Below, one piece after another: positions 8,424-16,593 of a DNA stretch of 64,000 nt. A model generated the notes under the pieces. It saw nothing but the letters and a program-made list of their open reading frames with translations, ran no database searches and had not been told where the DNA came from. Numbering within the stretch: the first letter of the stretch is position 1; the number at the start of each line of letters is the position of its first letter. Position numbers and translations under genes: made by a program. Origin of the DNA: Haloplanus aerogenes (lineage in GTDB: Archaea; Halobacteriota; Halobacteria; Halobacteriales; Haloferacaceae); NCBI RefSeq assembly GCF_003856835.1, contig NZ_CP034145.1, positions 2,790,001 to 2,854,000 on the forward strand, in the 5' to 3' direction.

Positions 8424-9418
8424 CGGAGGATCGTCACGTCCGACACCGGTTCACGGAGTGATCTGGCGTCGGCAGTCGTCGCTCGCCGCACCTCGGGCGG
8501 CACCTCGCCCCGGTAGCGCGGGAACCCCTCACGGCGCAGGAAGCCCGAGTCGTCCAGATAGTCGCCGGTCGTGTGGACGACGAAGACCGACCGCGCGGCG
8601 TCGCTCGGCTTCCGGATCGTCGAACCGTAACTGATGAGGTCGCCACGGATCTCCTGTCCGCTCGGCAGCGTGTAGGAGACGGTCGAATACCGGTCGGCGT
8701 GGTCGGGGTTGCTGAGGTCGATCCGGTCGGGGAGGTCGACGTAGTCGTAGCCGCGTTCGACGGCCATGTTTCGGTAGGCGAAGGCGGCGTCGATAGCACC
8801 GGTCTCGAACTTGCTGAGCAACGCCGTCTCGGGGTAAATCTGCCGACGGGCCGGAATCGTCTCGTGGAGCGCCGGCGCGTCGTCGTAGTAGCGAGCGGCG
8901 AGTTCGAGGGAGAAGAGCGTCCGATACCCCAGCGGATCCTGATCGGGGTCGGTACGGCCGAGTCGGACGGCACCGTCGGTCAGCGGTTCGTACCACTGTT
9001 CCGTACCCGCGTCGGCGACACGCCGACCGCCCTCGGTGTCCGGGTTGTACGCGAGGACGACCGCGTTGCTCGTGAAGGTCGCGTACCACGGCGGCGAGAG
9101 CGGGTTCTCGAAGAGCGCGGTGTCGGCGACGGTAAGGATGTCGGGATCACGTTTCCCCGCGGCGACCATGCGCGCGACGGTCGCCGAGCCGTGGGCTTCG
9201 ACCCGGATGGGCACGTCGACGGCGGGAGTGAGCCCCGACTCCAGGGCGTGCTGAAGGCTCCCGGCGGCGAGAATCGCGACCGTCAGGGTCCGGCCGCCAC
9301 CGTCGCCGGCAGTGCCCGCCCGCGCGCCCCGCCCGACACAGCCCCCCAGTCCCACCGCCCCCAGCGCGCCGACCCTCCGCAAGAACGCGCGACGGGAGTG
9401 GGTGGGGTTCTCGTCCAT
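8420..9418 (-). CDS. wtpA: Molybdate/tungstate-binding lipoprotein
   Basis: A 332-residue extracytoplasmic solute-binding protein. It has a twin-arginine signal (SRRAFLRR) and a lipobox-like LGGC near residue 27, so it is a Tat-exported lipoprotein. AHGSATVARMVAAG and DPDQDPLGYRT match the WtpA/ModA family oxyanion-binding loops. It is the first gene of a wtpA-wtpB pair and is divergent from a Tfx-type regulator. The 59-nt divergent spacer carries an inverted repeat. Confidence 0.85.
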   Translation of the reverse strand: MDENPTHSRRAFLRRVGALGAVGLGGCVGRGARAGTAGDGGGRTLTVAILAAGSLQHALESGLTPAVDVPIRVEAHGSATVARMVAAGKRDPDILTVADTALFENPLSPPWYATFTSNAVVLAYNPDTEGGRRVADAGTEQWYEPLTDGAVRLGRTDPDQDPLGYRTLFSLELAARYYDDAPALHETIPARRQIYPETALLSKFETGAIDAAFAYRNMAVERGYDYVDLPDRIDLSNPDHADRYSTVSYTLPSGQEIRGDLISYGSTIRKPSDAARSVFVVHTTGDYLDDSGFLRREGFPRYRGEVPPEVRRATTADARSLREPVSDVTILR

Positions 9419-9436
9419 AGAGTCGTGTACTAATGG

Positions 9437-9458
9437 TTGAGAAAAAAGTTTATCTCAA
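9437..9458. promoter_or_regulatory. Inverted repeat in the wtpA/tfx divergent promoter
   Basis: TTGAGA (9437-9442) and TCTCAA (9453-9458) form a dyad with a 10-nt AT-rich spacer inside a 59-nt spacer that is much more AT-rich than its surroundings. It lies about 20-40 nt from both start codons, so it overlaps the expected TATA elements of both genes. It is a candidate operator for the Tfx protein or another Mo/W regulator. Confidence 0.55.
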
Positions 9459-9477
9459 ATGATTTTGTTTTAGTCGC

Positions 9478-9903
9478 ATGGTCTCGGCCGAATCGACGAC
9501 GCTGACCGACCGACAGGTGGAGGTGCTCGAACTCCGGGAGCAGGGGCTCACCCAGCGTGAAGTCGCCGAGCGACTGGGGAGTACGGGGTCGAACGTGAGT
9601 GCCATCGAGCGCGCGGCGGAGCAAAACGTCGAGCAGGCCCGGCGAACGCTGCAGTTGATCCGGACGATCCGCTCGCCCGTCCGCCTGACCGCCGACACCG
9701 GCACGACGTTCGACGACCTAGTCGACACCATCTACGACCGGGGCGACGAGGACGGCGTGAAGATCGCCTACTGCCGACCGGAACTCTACGCCCACCTGTT
9801 CGGGCAACTCGAACCGTACACGACGCGGAATCGCCTCGACAGGGAGATCGAAATCGGCCTGACCCGCGACGGCGAGGTGAAGGTGTTCGTCCCCGACCAG
9901 TAG
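9478..9903 (+). CDS. Tfx family DNA-binding protein
   Basis: A 141-residue transcription factor. The N-terminal helix-turn-helix (residues about 8-50: TDRQVEVLELREQGLTQREV, then AERLGSTGSNVSAIERAAE) and the C-terminal domain are typical of Tfx, first described as a protein binding the promoter region of the molybdenum formylmethanofuran dehydrogenase operon in a methanogen. It is divergent from wtpA, so control of molybdate/tungstate uptake, and of itself, is the natural inference. Confidence 0.88.
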   Translation: MVSAESTTLTDRQVEVLELREQGLTQREVAERLGSTGSNVSAIERAAEQNVEQARRTLQLIRTIRSPVRLTADTGTTFDDLVDTIYDRGDEDGVKIAYCRPELYAHLFGQLEPYTTRNRLDREIEIGLTRDGEVKVFVPDQ

Positions 9904-9974
9904 GCATCATCGACGGACGTGCATCGGTGCGCCGGCGACCAATCGCGACGGCGTCGCTCTCGGGATCGGTGAGC

Positions 9975-10523
9975 ATGAGCGCCGCGGAAGCCGGCGACGG
10001 TGACGCCAACAAACTGCTCGCCCGTGCCGACGACGAACGGATCGTCACCCGAAGCGTCCGGATGTACCTCGACGCGGTGGTCGACCCCGTCGTCATCGTG
10101 GTCGGTCACGAGGCGAACCGGGTTCGAGCCGCGCTCCCCGAGGCGGTCCGCGTCGTCCACAACCCCGACTACGCCGACGGGCAGGCGTCGTCGGTCCGGA
10201 TCGGCATCGGTGCCCTCCCGGACGACGTGGACGCCGCGGTCGTCGGCCTCGGCGACATGCCGTTCGTACGACCCGAAACCGTCACCCTGCTCGCTCGCGC
10301 CTTCCACGCGGGCGCTGGAGACCCACTCGCGGCCGCGTTCGACGGCCGACGCGGCAACCCGGTCTGTTTCGGACGGCAGTGGTTCGACGCCCTCCGCGAC
10401 GTGCGCGGGGATACGGGCGGGCGGGAACTCCCCCTGACGGCGCCCGACGCCGCGCTGGTCGAGACGGCCGACCCCGGCGTCCGCCGGGATATCGACCAGC
10501 CGTCCGACCTGCCGTCGGAGTGA
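9975..10523 (+). CDS. MobA/MocA-like nucleotidyltransferase with eroded N-terminus
   Basis: A 182-residue protein related to molybdenum-cofactor nucleotidyltransferases: ANKLLAR, VVIVVGHEANRVRAAL, HNPDYADGQASSVRIG, GLGDMPFVRPETV and GNPVCFGRQWFDAL are all present. The NTP-binding signature (LAAGxSxRMG) is not: the equivalent stretch reads MSAAEAGDGDANK, with the first Gly changed to Glu and about two residues, including the conserved Arg, missing. The ATG at 9975 is the best start; an in-frame GTG lies at 9927. It sits beside the Mo/W uptake genes but may be non-catalytic or a decaying gene. Confidence 0.65.
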   Translation: MSAAEAGDGDANKLLARADDERIVTRSVRMYLDAVVDPVVIVVGHEANRVRAALPEAVRVVHNPDYADGQASSVRIGIGALPDDVDAAVVGLGDMPFVRPETVTLLARAFHAGAGDPLAAAFDGRRGNPVCFGRQWFDALRDVRGDTGGRELPLTAPDAALVETADPGVRRDIDQPSDLPSE

Positions 10524-10568
10524 CCAACCCCCGGCAGAGCGAAGTGATCCCCTCGCGTACACGCACTC

Positions 10569-11381
10569 ATGACCGGACACGTCGGCCGCGTTGCCCTGCG
10601 AGTGACCGATCTCGACCGGACGGTCGCTTTCTACGAGGACGTGATCGGGTTGGAGACGCTCTCCCGTGACGGCGACCGGGCCGTCCTCGGGGTCGACGAA
10701 CCGCTGCTGATCCTCCAGAGATCGGACCGCCCGGCCCGCGGTCCGGACGAGACCGGCCTCTTCCACACCGCGTTTCGAGTCCCGTCGCGCGCCGCCCTCG
10801 GCGACGCCCTCGCCCGGATCGAAGCGGCGTGGCGCCTCGACGGGGCCTCGGATCACCACGTCAGCGAGGCGCTCTACCTGCGCGACCCGGAGGACAACGG
10901 CATCGAGGTGTACTGCGACCGACCGCAGACGGAGTGGCCCACGACCGACGACGGCCGGGTCGAGATGGACACCCTGCCGCTGGCGCTCGATCCGCTCCGC
11001 GACGCCGCGGCGGGTGACGACCGGGCACCGTCCGGCACGACCGTCGGCCACGTCCACCTCGAGGTGTCGGATCTCGACGCGGCGCGGTCGTTCTACGCCG
11101 ACGATCTCGGCCTGAACGTCCGGGCGTCGATGTCCGGAGCGCTCTTTCTCGCGTTCGGCGACTACCACCACCACGTCGGCGCGAACGTCTGGAACGATCG
11201 GTCGACGCCGCCCGACGGCAGAGGACTGGCGTGGGTGGAACTCGTCACCAACGACGCGGACGCGATCCGCTCGCGCATCGATACGGTGACGGCCCGCGAG
11301 GAGGGATTCGAGGTGGTAGACCCCGACGGCATCACGATCCGGGTGCGCCGACCGGCGTCTCACCCGCCTTCCGGCCGGTGA
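10569..11381 (+). CDS. VOC-family (glyoxalase/extradiol dioxygenase-like) protein, two domains
   Basis: A 270-residue protein with two vicinal-oxygen-chelate domains: residues 4-120 (HVGRVALRVTDLDRTVAFY, with PEDNGIEVYCD) and 157-263 (VGHVHLEVSDLDAARSFY). The overall layout resembles CatE-like ring-cleaving dioxygenases. The first domain keeps His and Glu ligands; in the second the terminal ligand strand reads GITIRVRRP without the usual Glu. The substrate cannot be told. It stands alone between the MobA-like gene and a regulator. Confidence 0.75.
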   Translation: MTGHVGRVALRVTDLDRTVAFYEDVIGLETLSRDGDRAVLGVDEPLLILQRSDRPARGPDETGLFHTAFRVPSRAALGDALARIEAAWRLDGASDHHVSEALYLRDPEDNGIEVYCDRPQTEWPTTDDGRVEMDTLPLALDPLRDAAAGDDRAPSGTTVGHVHLEVSDLDAARSFYADDLGLNVRASMSGALFLAFGDYHHHVGANVWNDRSTPPDGRGLAWVELVTNDADAIRSRIDTVTAREEGFEVVDPDGITIRVRRPASHPPSGR

Positions 11382-11484
11382 GTCGTGTTCGGCGTGGCAT
11401 TCGAGTAACGCCCGCAGCGCGCCAGTCGGTTTAGCATTGGCCAAATTCAGAATACGGAACCGTAGCAACTGTGGTCAAAATTGC

Positions 11485-11498
11485 TTAGTATATGCTAA
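11485..11498 (+). promoter_or_regulatory. TATA-containing near-palindrome before the HTH-10 regulator
   Basis: TTAGTATATGCTAA is an imperfect palindrome (arms TTAG/CTAA) that contains the only TATA-like sequence upstream of the regulator, about 35-40 nt before the preferred start codon at 11528. Confidence 0.4.
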
Positions 11499-11527
11499 CC
11501 ATAACTGCCGACAGAGCGACGCCACGC

Positions 11528-12247
11528 ATGAAGGAAATCGAGTTCGCGATCCGCTACGAGCCGGGCGCCGACAAGCTGATGGACGTGTTCCACGAGAATC
11601 CGAGCCTCTCGTGTCGGTCGTCGGCCTGTTACTCGAACGAGACGGCGATGTGGCGGATCGACCACGTCCGCGGCTCCGAGGCGGCCGTTGAGGCGTTCGC
11701 GGAGGTGTTTCTCGACGAGGATCGTTGCAACGAGTGTCTCGACCGGCCGACCTGTGACTCCAGTCGGGAGTACCACGTCCTCGACCGGACGCCGGAATCT
11801 CGGACCATCTACACGTACCGGCGCGAGGTCCACCGCTGTCACTCGCTGCCCTACTTCGTGCTGGATCACGTCGGTGACGGCGTCGTCTTCGAATCCAGAC
11901 GGACGCAGGGAGAGTACCGCTGGAAGATTCTCTACCCCGGCAACGAACCGGTCGGCGAACTGTTCGACACCATCGACCGCATCCTCCGGCAGGGCCTCTC
12001 GCTGGAACTCTCGCATCTCCGCCAGTCGGGGAACTGGAACGCCGACACCCGCACGGCCTTTCAGCTCTCACACGAGCAGTGGGATATTCTGAGCCACGCC
12101 GTCGAGGAAGGCTACTACGCCCGCCCGCGCGAAGTGACGGTGGCGGAACTGGGCGAGCAACTCGGGCTGCCGCGGTCGACGGTCCAGTATCGCCTCCGCT
12201 CCGCAGAGGACCTGATCGTCACGGAGTTCGTCCGCAACACGCTCTAG
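11528..12247 (+). CDS. HTH-10 (Bat-type) transcriptional regulator with Cys-rich N-terminal domain, DmsR-like
   Basis: A 239-residue regulator. The C-terminal HTH-10 domain (residues about 180-239: SHEQWDILSHAVEEGYYARP, REVTVAELGEQLGLPRSTVQ) is that of the bacterio-opsin activator family. The N-terminal domain has Cys29, Cys34, Cys67, Cys70, Cys76 and Cys104, a pattern like DmsR, the activator of the molybdenum-dependent DMSO reductase genes of haloarchaea. I prefer the ATG at 11528; the ATG at 11492 lies within the TATA-like TTAGTATATGCTAA element. A metal or redox-sensing role is inferred. Confidence 0.75.
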   Translation: MKEIEFAIRYEPGADKLMDVFHENPSLSCRSSACYSNETAMWRIDHVRGSEAAVEAFAEVFLDEDRCNECLDRPTCDSSREYHVLDRTPESRTIYTYRREVHRCHSLPYFVLDHVGDGVVFESRRTQGEYRWKILYPGNEPVGELFDTIDRILRQGLSLELSHLRQSGNWNADTRTAFQLSHEQWDILSHAVEEGYYARPREVTVAELGEQLGLPRSTVQYRLRSAEDLIVTEFVRNTL

Positions 12248-12600
12248 CCGATCAACAGCCGGAGGTTGTACGCGGTGGTGAACGCCCCGACGATAGCGAG
12301 CATCGCCGGCGGCCCGTAGTAGAGCGCGGAGTCGGCGTCGCGGGCGCCGTGGAGGCTGATCGCCAGACAGACGAAGAAGGCGAGCAGTTTCAGCCCGACC
12401 AGTCCCGACAGCCCGAACGCCTCGATGGCCATTCGGAGCAAGACGTTGCCCTCAGCCACCGCGTCGTCGTATCCGACGAGCGCGAGGGTGGTCACGATGT
12501 CGCCGACGCCGTATGTGGCCGCGGAGACGAACCAGAGCCAGGAGAACTCGGCCGGATCGAACGGCGTCTCCTCCAGAGAGACGGGGACGGCAGATTCCAT
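12244..12600 (-). CDS. Small membrane protein, function unknown
   Basis: A 118-residue protein with about three membrane segments (WLWFVSAATYGVGDIVTTLA, LVGLKLLAFFVCLAISL, AMLAIVGAFTTAYNLRLLIG). I do not recognise a characterised family; similar proteins are usually annotated as hypothetical membrane proteins in haloarchaea. Its stop codon and that of the convergent regulator share the four bases CTAG. Confidence 0.7.
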   Translation of the reverse strand: MESAVPVSLEETPFDPAEFSWLWFVSAATYGVGDIVTTLALVGYDDAVAEGNVLLRMAIEAFGLSGLVGLKLLAFFVCLAISLHGARDADSALYYGPPAMLAIVGAFTTAYNLRLLIG

Positions 12601-12731
12601 ACCCGATCATCGTTACGTCGGCTAATAACGTCGACTCCCAAATTATCACGAACGAAAAGAGGGACGGGCGACACGGCGCCGTCGGGAGCGAGAACCGGGA
12701 CGTATATCCCCACGAGCGGGGTAGGGCGGCT

Positions 12732-13190
12732 ATGGACCTGTTCGGACGGGGGGACGACGGCGAGGCGGACGGGGAGCCACGGGTCGCGCTGTTCGTCGAC
12801 GGGCCGAACGTCCTTCGGAGCGAGTTCGACGTAGACCTCGACGACGTGCGTGAGGCCGCGGCGGCGGTCGGGGTGCCGGCCGCAACCCGCCTCTACGTCG
12901 ACGAACACGCCACGCCCGAACTCATTCAGGCCGCCGAAGCCCGCGGATTCGAGGTGATCGTCACCAGCGGCGACGTGGACGTGAAACTCGCGGTCGACCT
13001 CACCCGCTTCGCCGTCGAGGGTCGCGCGGACGTGATCGCTATCGCCTCCCGCGACACCGACTTCAAACCCGCCATCGAGGCGGCCAACGCCTGCGGCCTC
13101 CGGACGCTCGCCATCGCCCCCGGCGAACACGGCCGGTCCGATGCGCTGCGCAACGCCGCGGCGGAGAGCGTCACGCTCGACGACGCCTGA
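12732..13190 (+). CDS. NYN-domain (PIN-like) putative ribonuclease
   Basis: A 152-residue protein of the archaeal NYN/TIGR00288 type. RVALFVDGPNVLRSEF (near residue 15), VTSGDVDVKLAVD and AIASRDTDFKPAI give the set of acidic residues that bind metal in PIN/NYN nucleases. The family is predicted to cut RNA; no target is known. The ATG at 12732 starts the conserved domain after a short acidic tail, while the longer reading frame upstream is noncoding in character. Confidence 0.8.
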   Translation: MDLFGRGDDGEADGEPRVALFVDGPNVLRSEFDVDLDDVREAAAAVGVPAATRLYVDEHATPELIQAAEARGFEVIVTSGDVDVKLAVDLTRFAVEGRADVIAIASRDTDFKPAIEAANACGLRTLAIAPGEHGRSDALRNAAAESVTLDDA

Positions 13191-13199
13191 TTTTTAACG
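13191..13199 (+). promoter_or_regulatory. TATA box of the TatD-like gene
   Basis: TTTTTAACG stands 26 nt before the GTG start at 13221. That spacing implies a leaderless transcript and supports the GTG as the true start. Confidence 0.6.
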
Positions 13200-13220
13200 T
13201 CCGCGCTCCGATCCACACCC

Positions 13221-14075
13221 GTGACCGACCCCGATCTCGACACGCCAGTCCTCGACGATCACCTCCACCTCGACCCGGACGCCGGCCGGGGGCTGGAGGC
13301 CGTGCGTGACTTCCGTCGCCTCGGCGGGACGCACCTGCTGGTCGTCAACAAACCGTCGTGGCATCTCGGCGTCGAGGCCGAGACTGGCGAGGACTTCCGG
13401 GCCGTCTTCGACCGGACGCTCGACGTCGTCACGGACGCCGACGACCTGCTTCCCGGTCGAGCGTGGCCCGTCCTCGGCGTCCATCCCGGCCTGATCTCGC
13501 GGCTCGTGGACGACCGTGGGTTCGCGCCCGACGAGGCCCGCGACCTGATGCAGGCCGGCCTCGACGTGGCCGCCGAGTACGTCCGCGAGGGACGCGCGCT
13601 CGCGCTCAAGACCGGCCGTCCCCACTACGACACCCCCGACGCGGTGTGGGACGCCTCGAACACGGTCCTCCGTCACGGGTTGGCGCTCGGCGCCGACGCC
13701 GACTGCGCGGTCCAACTGCACACCGAGGCCAGCGAGGACCTCACCGATATCGCCGGGTGGGCCGAGGAACGTGGGCTCTCCTCCCACCGCGTCGTCAAAC
13801 ACTACGCGGGGCCGACGCTCGCCGGGCCGACACCCAGTGTGATGTGTCGCAAAGAGTGGCTCCGCGAGGCGGCCGAGCGCGGCGACCCCTTCCTCATGGA
13901 GACGGACTTCGTCGACGACCCGGACCGGCCGGGGGCGGTGATGGGGCCGAAGACCGTTCCCCGGCGCGTCCGCATGTTGCTGGACGAGGGGTACGACGAT
14001 GCCGTCCGGCGGGCACACGTCGAGACGCCCGCGCAGGTGTACGGAATCGATACCGAGGCGACGCTGACGGGGTGA
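13221..14075 (+). CDS. TatD-related metal-dependent hydrolase (TIM barrel)
   Basis: A 284-residue member of the archaeal COG1099-like TatD family. Metal-binding positions are visible: DDHLHLD at residue 12, VLGVHPGLISR, the TEASED segment, VKHYAG and METDFVDDP. TatD-like enzymes act on nucleic acids or other phosphoesters or amides; the substrate is unknown. It uses a GTG start directly at the predicted transcription start. It begins 30 nt after the NYN gene but has its own TATA box. Confidence 0.82.
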   Translation: MTDPDLDTPVLDDHLHLDPDAGRGLEAVRDFRRLGGTHLLVVNKPSWHLGVEAETGEDFRAVFDRTLDVVTDADDLLPGRAWPVLGVHPGLISRLVDDRGFAPDEARDLMQAGLDVAAEYVREGRALALKTGRPHYDTPDAVWDASNTVLRHGLALGADADCAVQLHTEASEDLTDIAGWAEERGLSSHRVVKHYAGPTLAGPTPSVMCRKEWLREAAERGDPFLMETDFVDDPDRPGAVMGPKTVPRRVRMLLDEGYDDAVRRAHVETPAQVYGIDTEATLTG

Positions 14076-14123
14076 CGGGGTACATAGGAAAGGTCTTTGA
14101 GTCCACAAGCGTTCGAACGAGGT

Positions 14124-14705
14124 ATGACCGACGTGGAGGACACGTTCTACACGGAAGACCGCTGGCAAAACTGGATCGGCCGCGTAGCCGAGGAGGATCT
14201 CGACCCCGAGAACGAGGATTCGGCGCGCCTCCTGCTCAACCTGCAGGACGACGCCGCCATCGCCGTCGCGAAGATCGTCAACGCGTACGAGGACGGCCGC
14301 CTCGACGAGGAGGAAGCCATCGACGAGTTGACCGACGTGCGCGACATCGTCCTCGACGACGTGGAACTGGAGGACGAGGAAAAGCGGATGCTCGTCGACG
14401 GCGTCCAGACCAGCCTCGTCTGTGTCTTCTACGCCGCCGAGGAGTACATCGCCGCCGGCCCGGCCGAGGACGGCACCATCGAGGAGTACGTCCACGCCGC
14501 GGCCGACGCCGAGGCCAACGAGGATCTCGACGCCGCACTCGGCTACCTCGTGCAGGCCGGGACGCGCATCATCGACGGCGACGAACTCGACATCGCGCTG
14601 GTCGAGGATCTGGAGTACGGGCTGGTGTCGGAGTGGGTCAACGGACTGGACAGCCTCCAGAGCGCGATGAGCGACCCCGAAGTGGTCGAAGAAGACGACG
14701 AGTGA
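14124..14705 (+). CDS. DUF2150 family protein
   Basis: A 193-residue strongly acidic cytoplasmic protein (FYTEDRWQNWIGRVAEEDL at the start, DDVELEDEEKRMLVDGVQTS in the middle). This is the haloarchaeal DUF2150 family, of unknown function, and the length is normal. The start at 14124 follows an AT-rich stretch and gives the conserved N-terminus. Confidence 0.8.
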   Translation: MTDVEDTFYTEDRWQNWIGRVAEEDLDPENEDSARLLLNLQDDAAIAVAKIVNAYEDGRLDEEEAIDELTDVRDIVLDDVELEDEEKRMLVDGVQTSLVCVFYAAEEYIAAGPAEDGTIEEYVHAAADAEANEDLDAALGYLVQAGTRIIDGDELDIALVEDLEYGLVSEWVNGLDSLQSAMSDPEVVEEDDE

Positions 14706-14751
14706 TAATTGGGCCGGCACCCTTTTGCGTGTCCCCCGGAAACACCGGGCG

Positions 14752-16593
14752 ATGAGCTTCCGGGGCGACCGTCGTGCCGTCACCGTCCAGGTCGGAGCGA
14801 TCCTCCTTTTCGGGATACTCGTTCTCCTCCTCGCCACCTATCAGGCGACGATCGTCCCCCAGCAGAACGAACAGGTCGAGTTCAACCACAACGTCGAGGT
14901 CCAGCAGGACCTGCTCACCCTCCGGGGCGAACTCCTCGAAGCCGCCGACGGCGAGCAGTTCCGCGCGGTCACCATCAAACTCGGCACCACGTATCCCGAG
15001 CGCGCCCTGTTCGTGAATCCGCCGCCGGCGTCGGGGACGATAGGGACGGCCGACGCCGGGGGGATGGGCGTGCACAACGTCCGCGCCACCAACGAGGAGA
15101 CGCGCGACTACCTGAACGGGAGCCAGGAATACGGAACCAACCACGTCAGCTACCGGCCGTCCTACAGCGTCTACCAGAACGCCCCGGCGACGACGTATCA
15201 GAGCGGCGTCCTCGTCAACGGCTTCGACTCGGGGCGGGCCGTCGCCATCAGCGAGCAATCGATCGTTCGCGGCAACGAGATTCGGCTCGTCGCCGTCGCG
15301 GGCAACCTCTCGCGGTCGCAAGTGCGAGCCATGGACGTCCAGCCCCGGTCGCTGAGTACCGTCCACCAGTCCACGACGGTCCGTGACAACGGGAGCGGGA
15401 TCGAGATCACCGTCCCGACGACGCTCTCGGAAGACGCGTGGGAGTCACTCCTCCGCGACGAACTCGATCCGGCCGGCGATCCGAACAACGACCGGTACGT
15501 GACGGGCGTGACGGACGTGGCGGGGACCGACGCCGTTCGCATCACGCTCGAAGCCGGACGCACCTACCGGCTCCGAACGGCGCTGGTGGGGGTCGGGATG
15601 GGTGGCGAGACGCCACAGCCGGCGTACGTGACCAACGTGACCGAGCGGAACACGTCGCTGGCGGCGGGGACGCCGCTCGTCGTCGAGGTGCGCGACCGCT
15701 ACAACAACCCCGTCGATCCGACGACGTATCCGACCGACGTGACCGTGAACGTCACCGAGGGGCGGGATCTGGTCGCGCAGAACCGGACGACCGTCAGAGC
15801 GGACGGTCGGGCACAGGTCACCTACACCGGCGGTGAGGGGACCGTCACGCTCGCCGTCGAGCGGTTGAGCGGCCCCGAGTCCGAGGTGAGCTTCAATGTG
15901 ACCGAGCGGACAACGAGCGACAGCGACGACAGTAACGACACGACGCCGAACCTCCGGGTTAGAGTCGACGATCTGACTAACACCGACACCGGGGCGCCAC
16001 ATTACATCGTCTCCTACGACGCCTCGAACGCGAACGGCCAGTTCGACCGCGTCGAAGTGAAGTTCATGTCCGACAGCGGCGGTAGCGGCACGGAGATCGG
16101 GCAGTCGGAGCGGGGGAGCGTGGAGTTCCAGACGACCTACGGTGGGAACACCGACTACTACATCACGCTCCGCGCGTACTACGAGGACGGGAACGGGGGA
16201 ACGACCGTCGAGCGGATCCGAACGGTCATCGACGAGGCGGACGCGCGGAACCCCAGCGACAACGAGGATTTGAGCGAATCCGGCAGCCCGTCGCTCGCCT
16301 CGTGGTCTATCGAGGACAGAACCAACAACAACGTGAGATACCGCTTCCAGTACGACGTCGACACCCGGGGGAACTTCCGGAACGTGTACCTCGGCGTAAT
16401 CAGCCGCGACGGCAACGGTGGAAAGACCGTCGAGAATACGACGCAGTCGGGGCGGACGTGGCAGGGGTCGACCTACGGCGTCAACGCCGAGTACAAGGTG
16501 ACGATTCTCGTCACCGACGCCGACGGCGTCGTGGTCGAGGAGAAGATGCGAATCGACCGGGCCGACGGGGATGCCAATGGCGATCCGCCCTGA
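14752..16593 (+). CDS. Secreted pilin-like surface protein with C-terminal Ig-like repeats
   Basis: A 613-residue protein beginning with a short basic tail and a pilin-like hydrophobic helix (RRAVTVQVGAILLFGILVLL), then an extracellular region rich in NxT/S glycosylation sequons. The C-terminal third holds two related blocks, about residues 400-500 and 505-613, sharing the pattern RVRV/RYRFQYDV ... FRNVYLGVISRDGNG/DRVEVKFMSDSGG ... YKVTILVTDADG/YYITLRAYYEDGNG, which look like Ig-like folds. It overlaps the next pilin-type gene, so the two are probably parts of one surface structure. The function is unknown. Confidence 0.75.
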   Translation: MSFRGDRRAVTVQVGAILLFGILVLLLATYQATIVPQQNEQVEFNHNVEVQQDLLTLRGELLEAADGEQFRAVTIKLGTTYPERALFVNPPPASGTIGTADAGGMGVHNVRATNEETRDYLNGSQEYGTNHVSYRPSYSVYQNAPATTYQSGVLVNGFDSGRAVAISEQSIVRGNEIRLVAVAGNLSRSQVRAMDVQPRSLSTVHQSTTVRDNGSGIEITVPTTLSEDAWESLLRDELDPAGDPNNDRYVTGVTDVAGTDAVRITLEAGRTYRLRTALVGVGMGGETPQPAYVTNVTERNTSLAAGTPLVVEVRDRYNNPVDPTTYPTDVTVNVTEGRDLVAQNRTTVRADGRAQVTYTGGEGTVTLAVERLSGPESEVSFNVTERTTSDSDDSNDTTPNLRVRVDDLTNTDTGAPHYIVSYDASNANGQFDRVEVKFMSDSGGSGTEIGQSERGSVEFQTTYGGNTDYYITLRAYYEDGNGGTTVERIRTVIDEADARNPSDNEDLSESGSPSLASWSIEDRTNNNVRYRFQYDVDTRGNFRNVYLGVISRDGNGGKTVENTTQSGRTWQGSTYGVNAEYKVTILVTDADGVVVEEKMRIDRADGDANGDPP

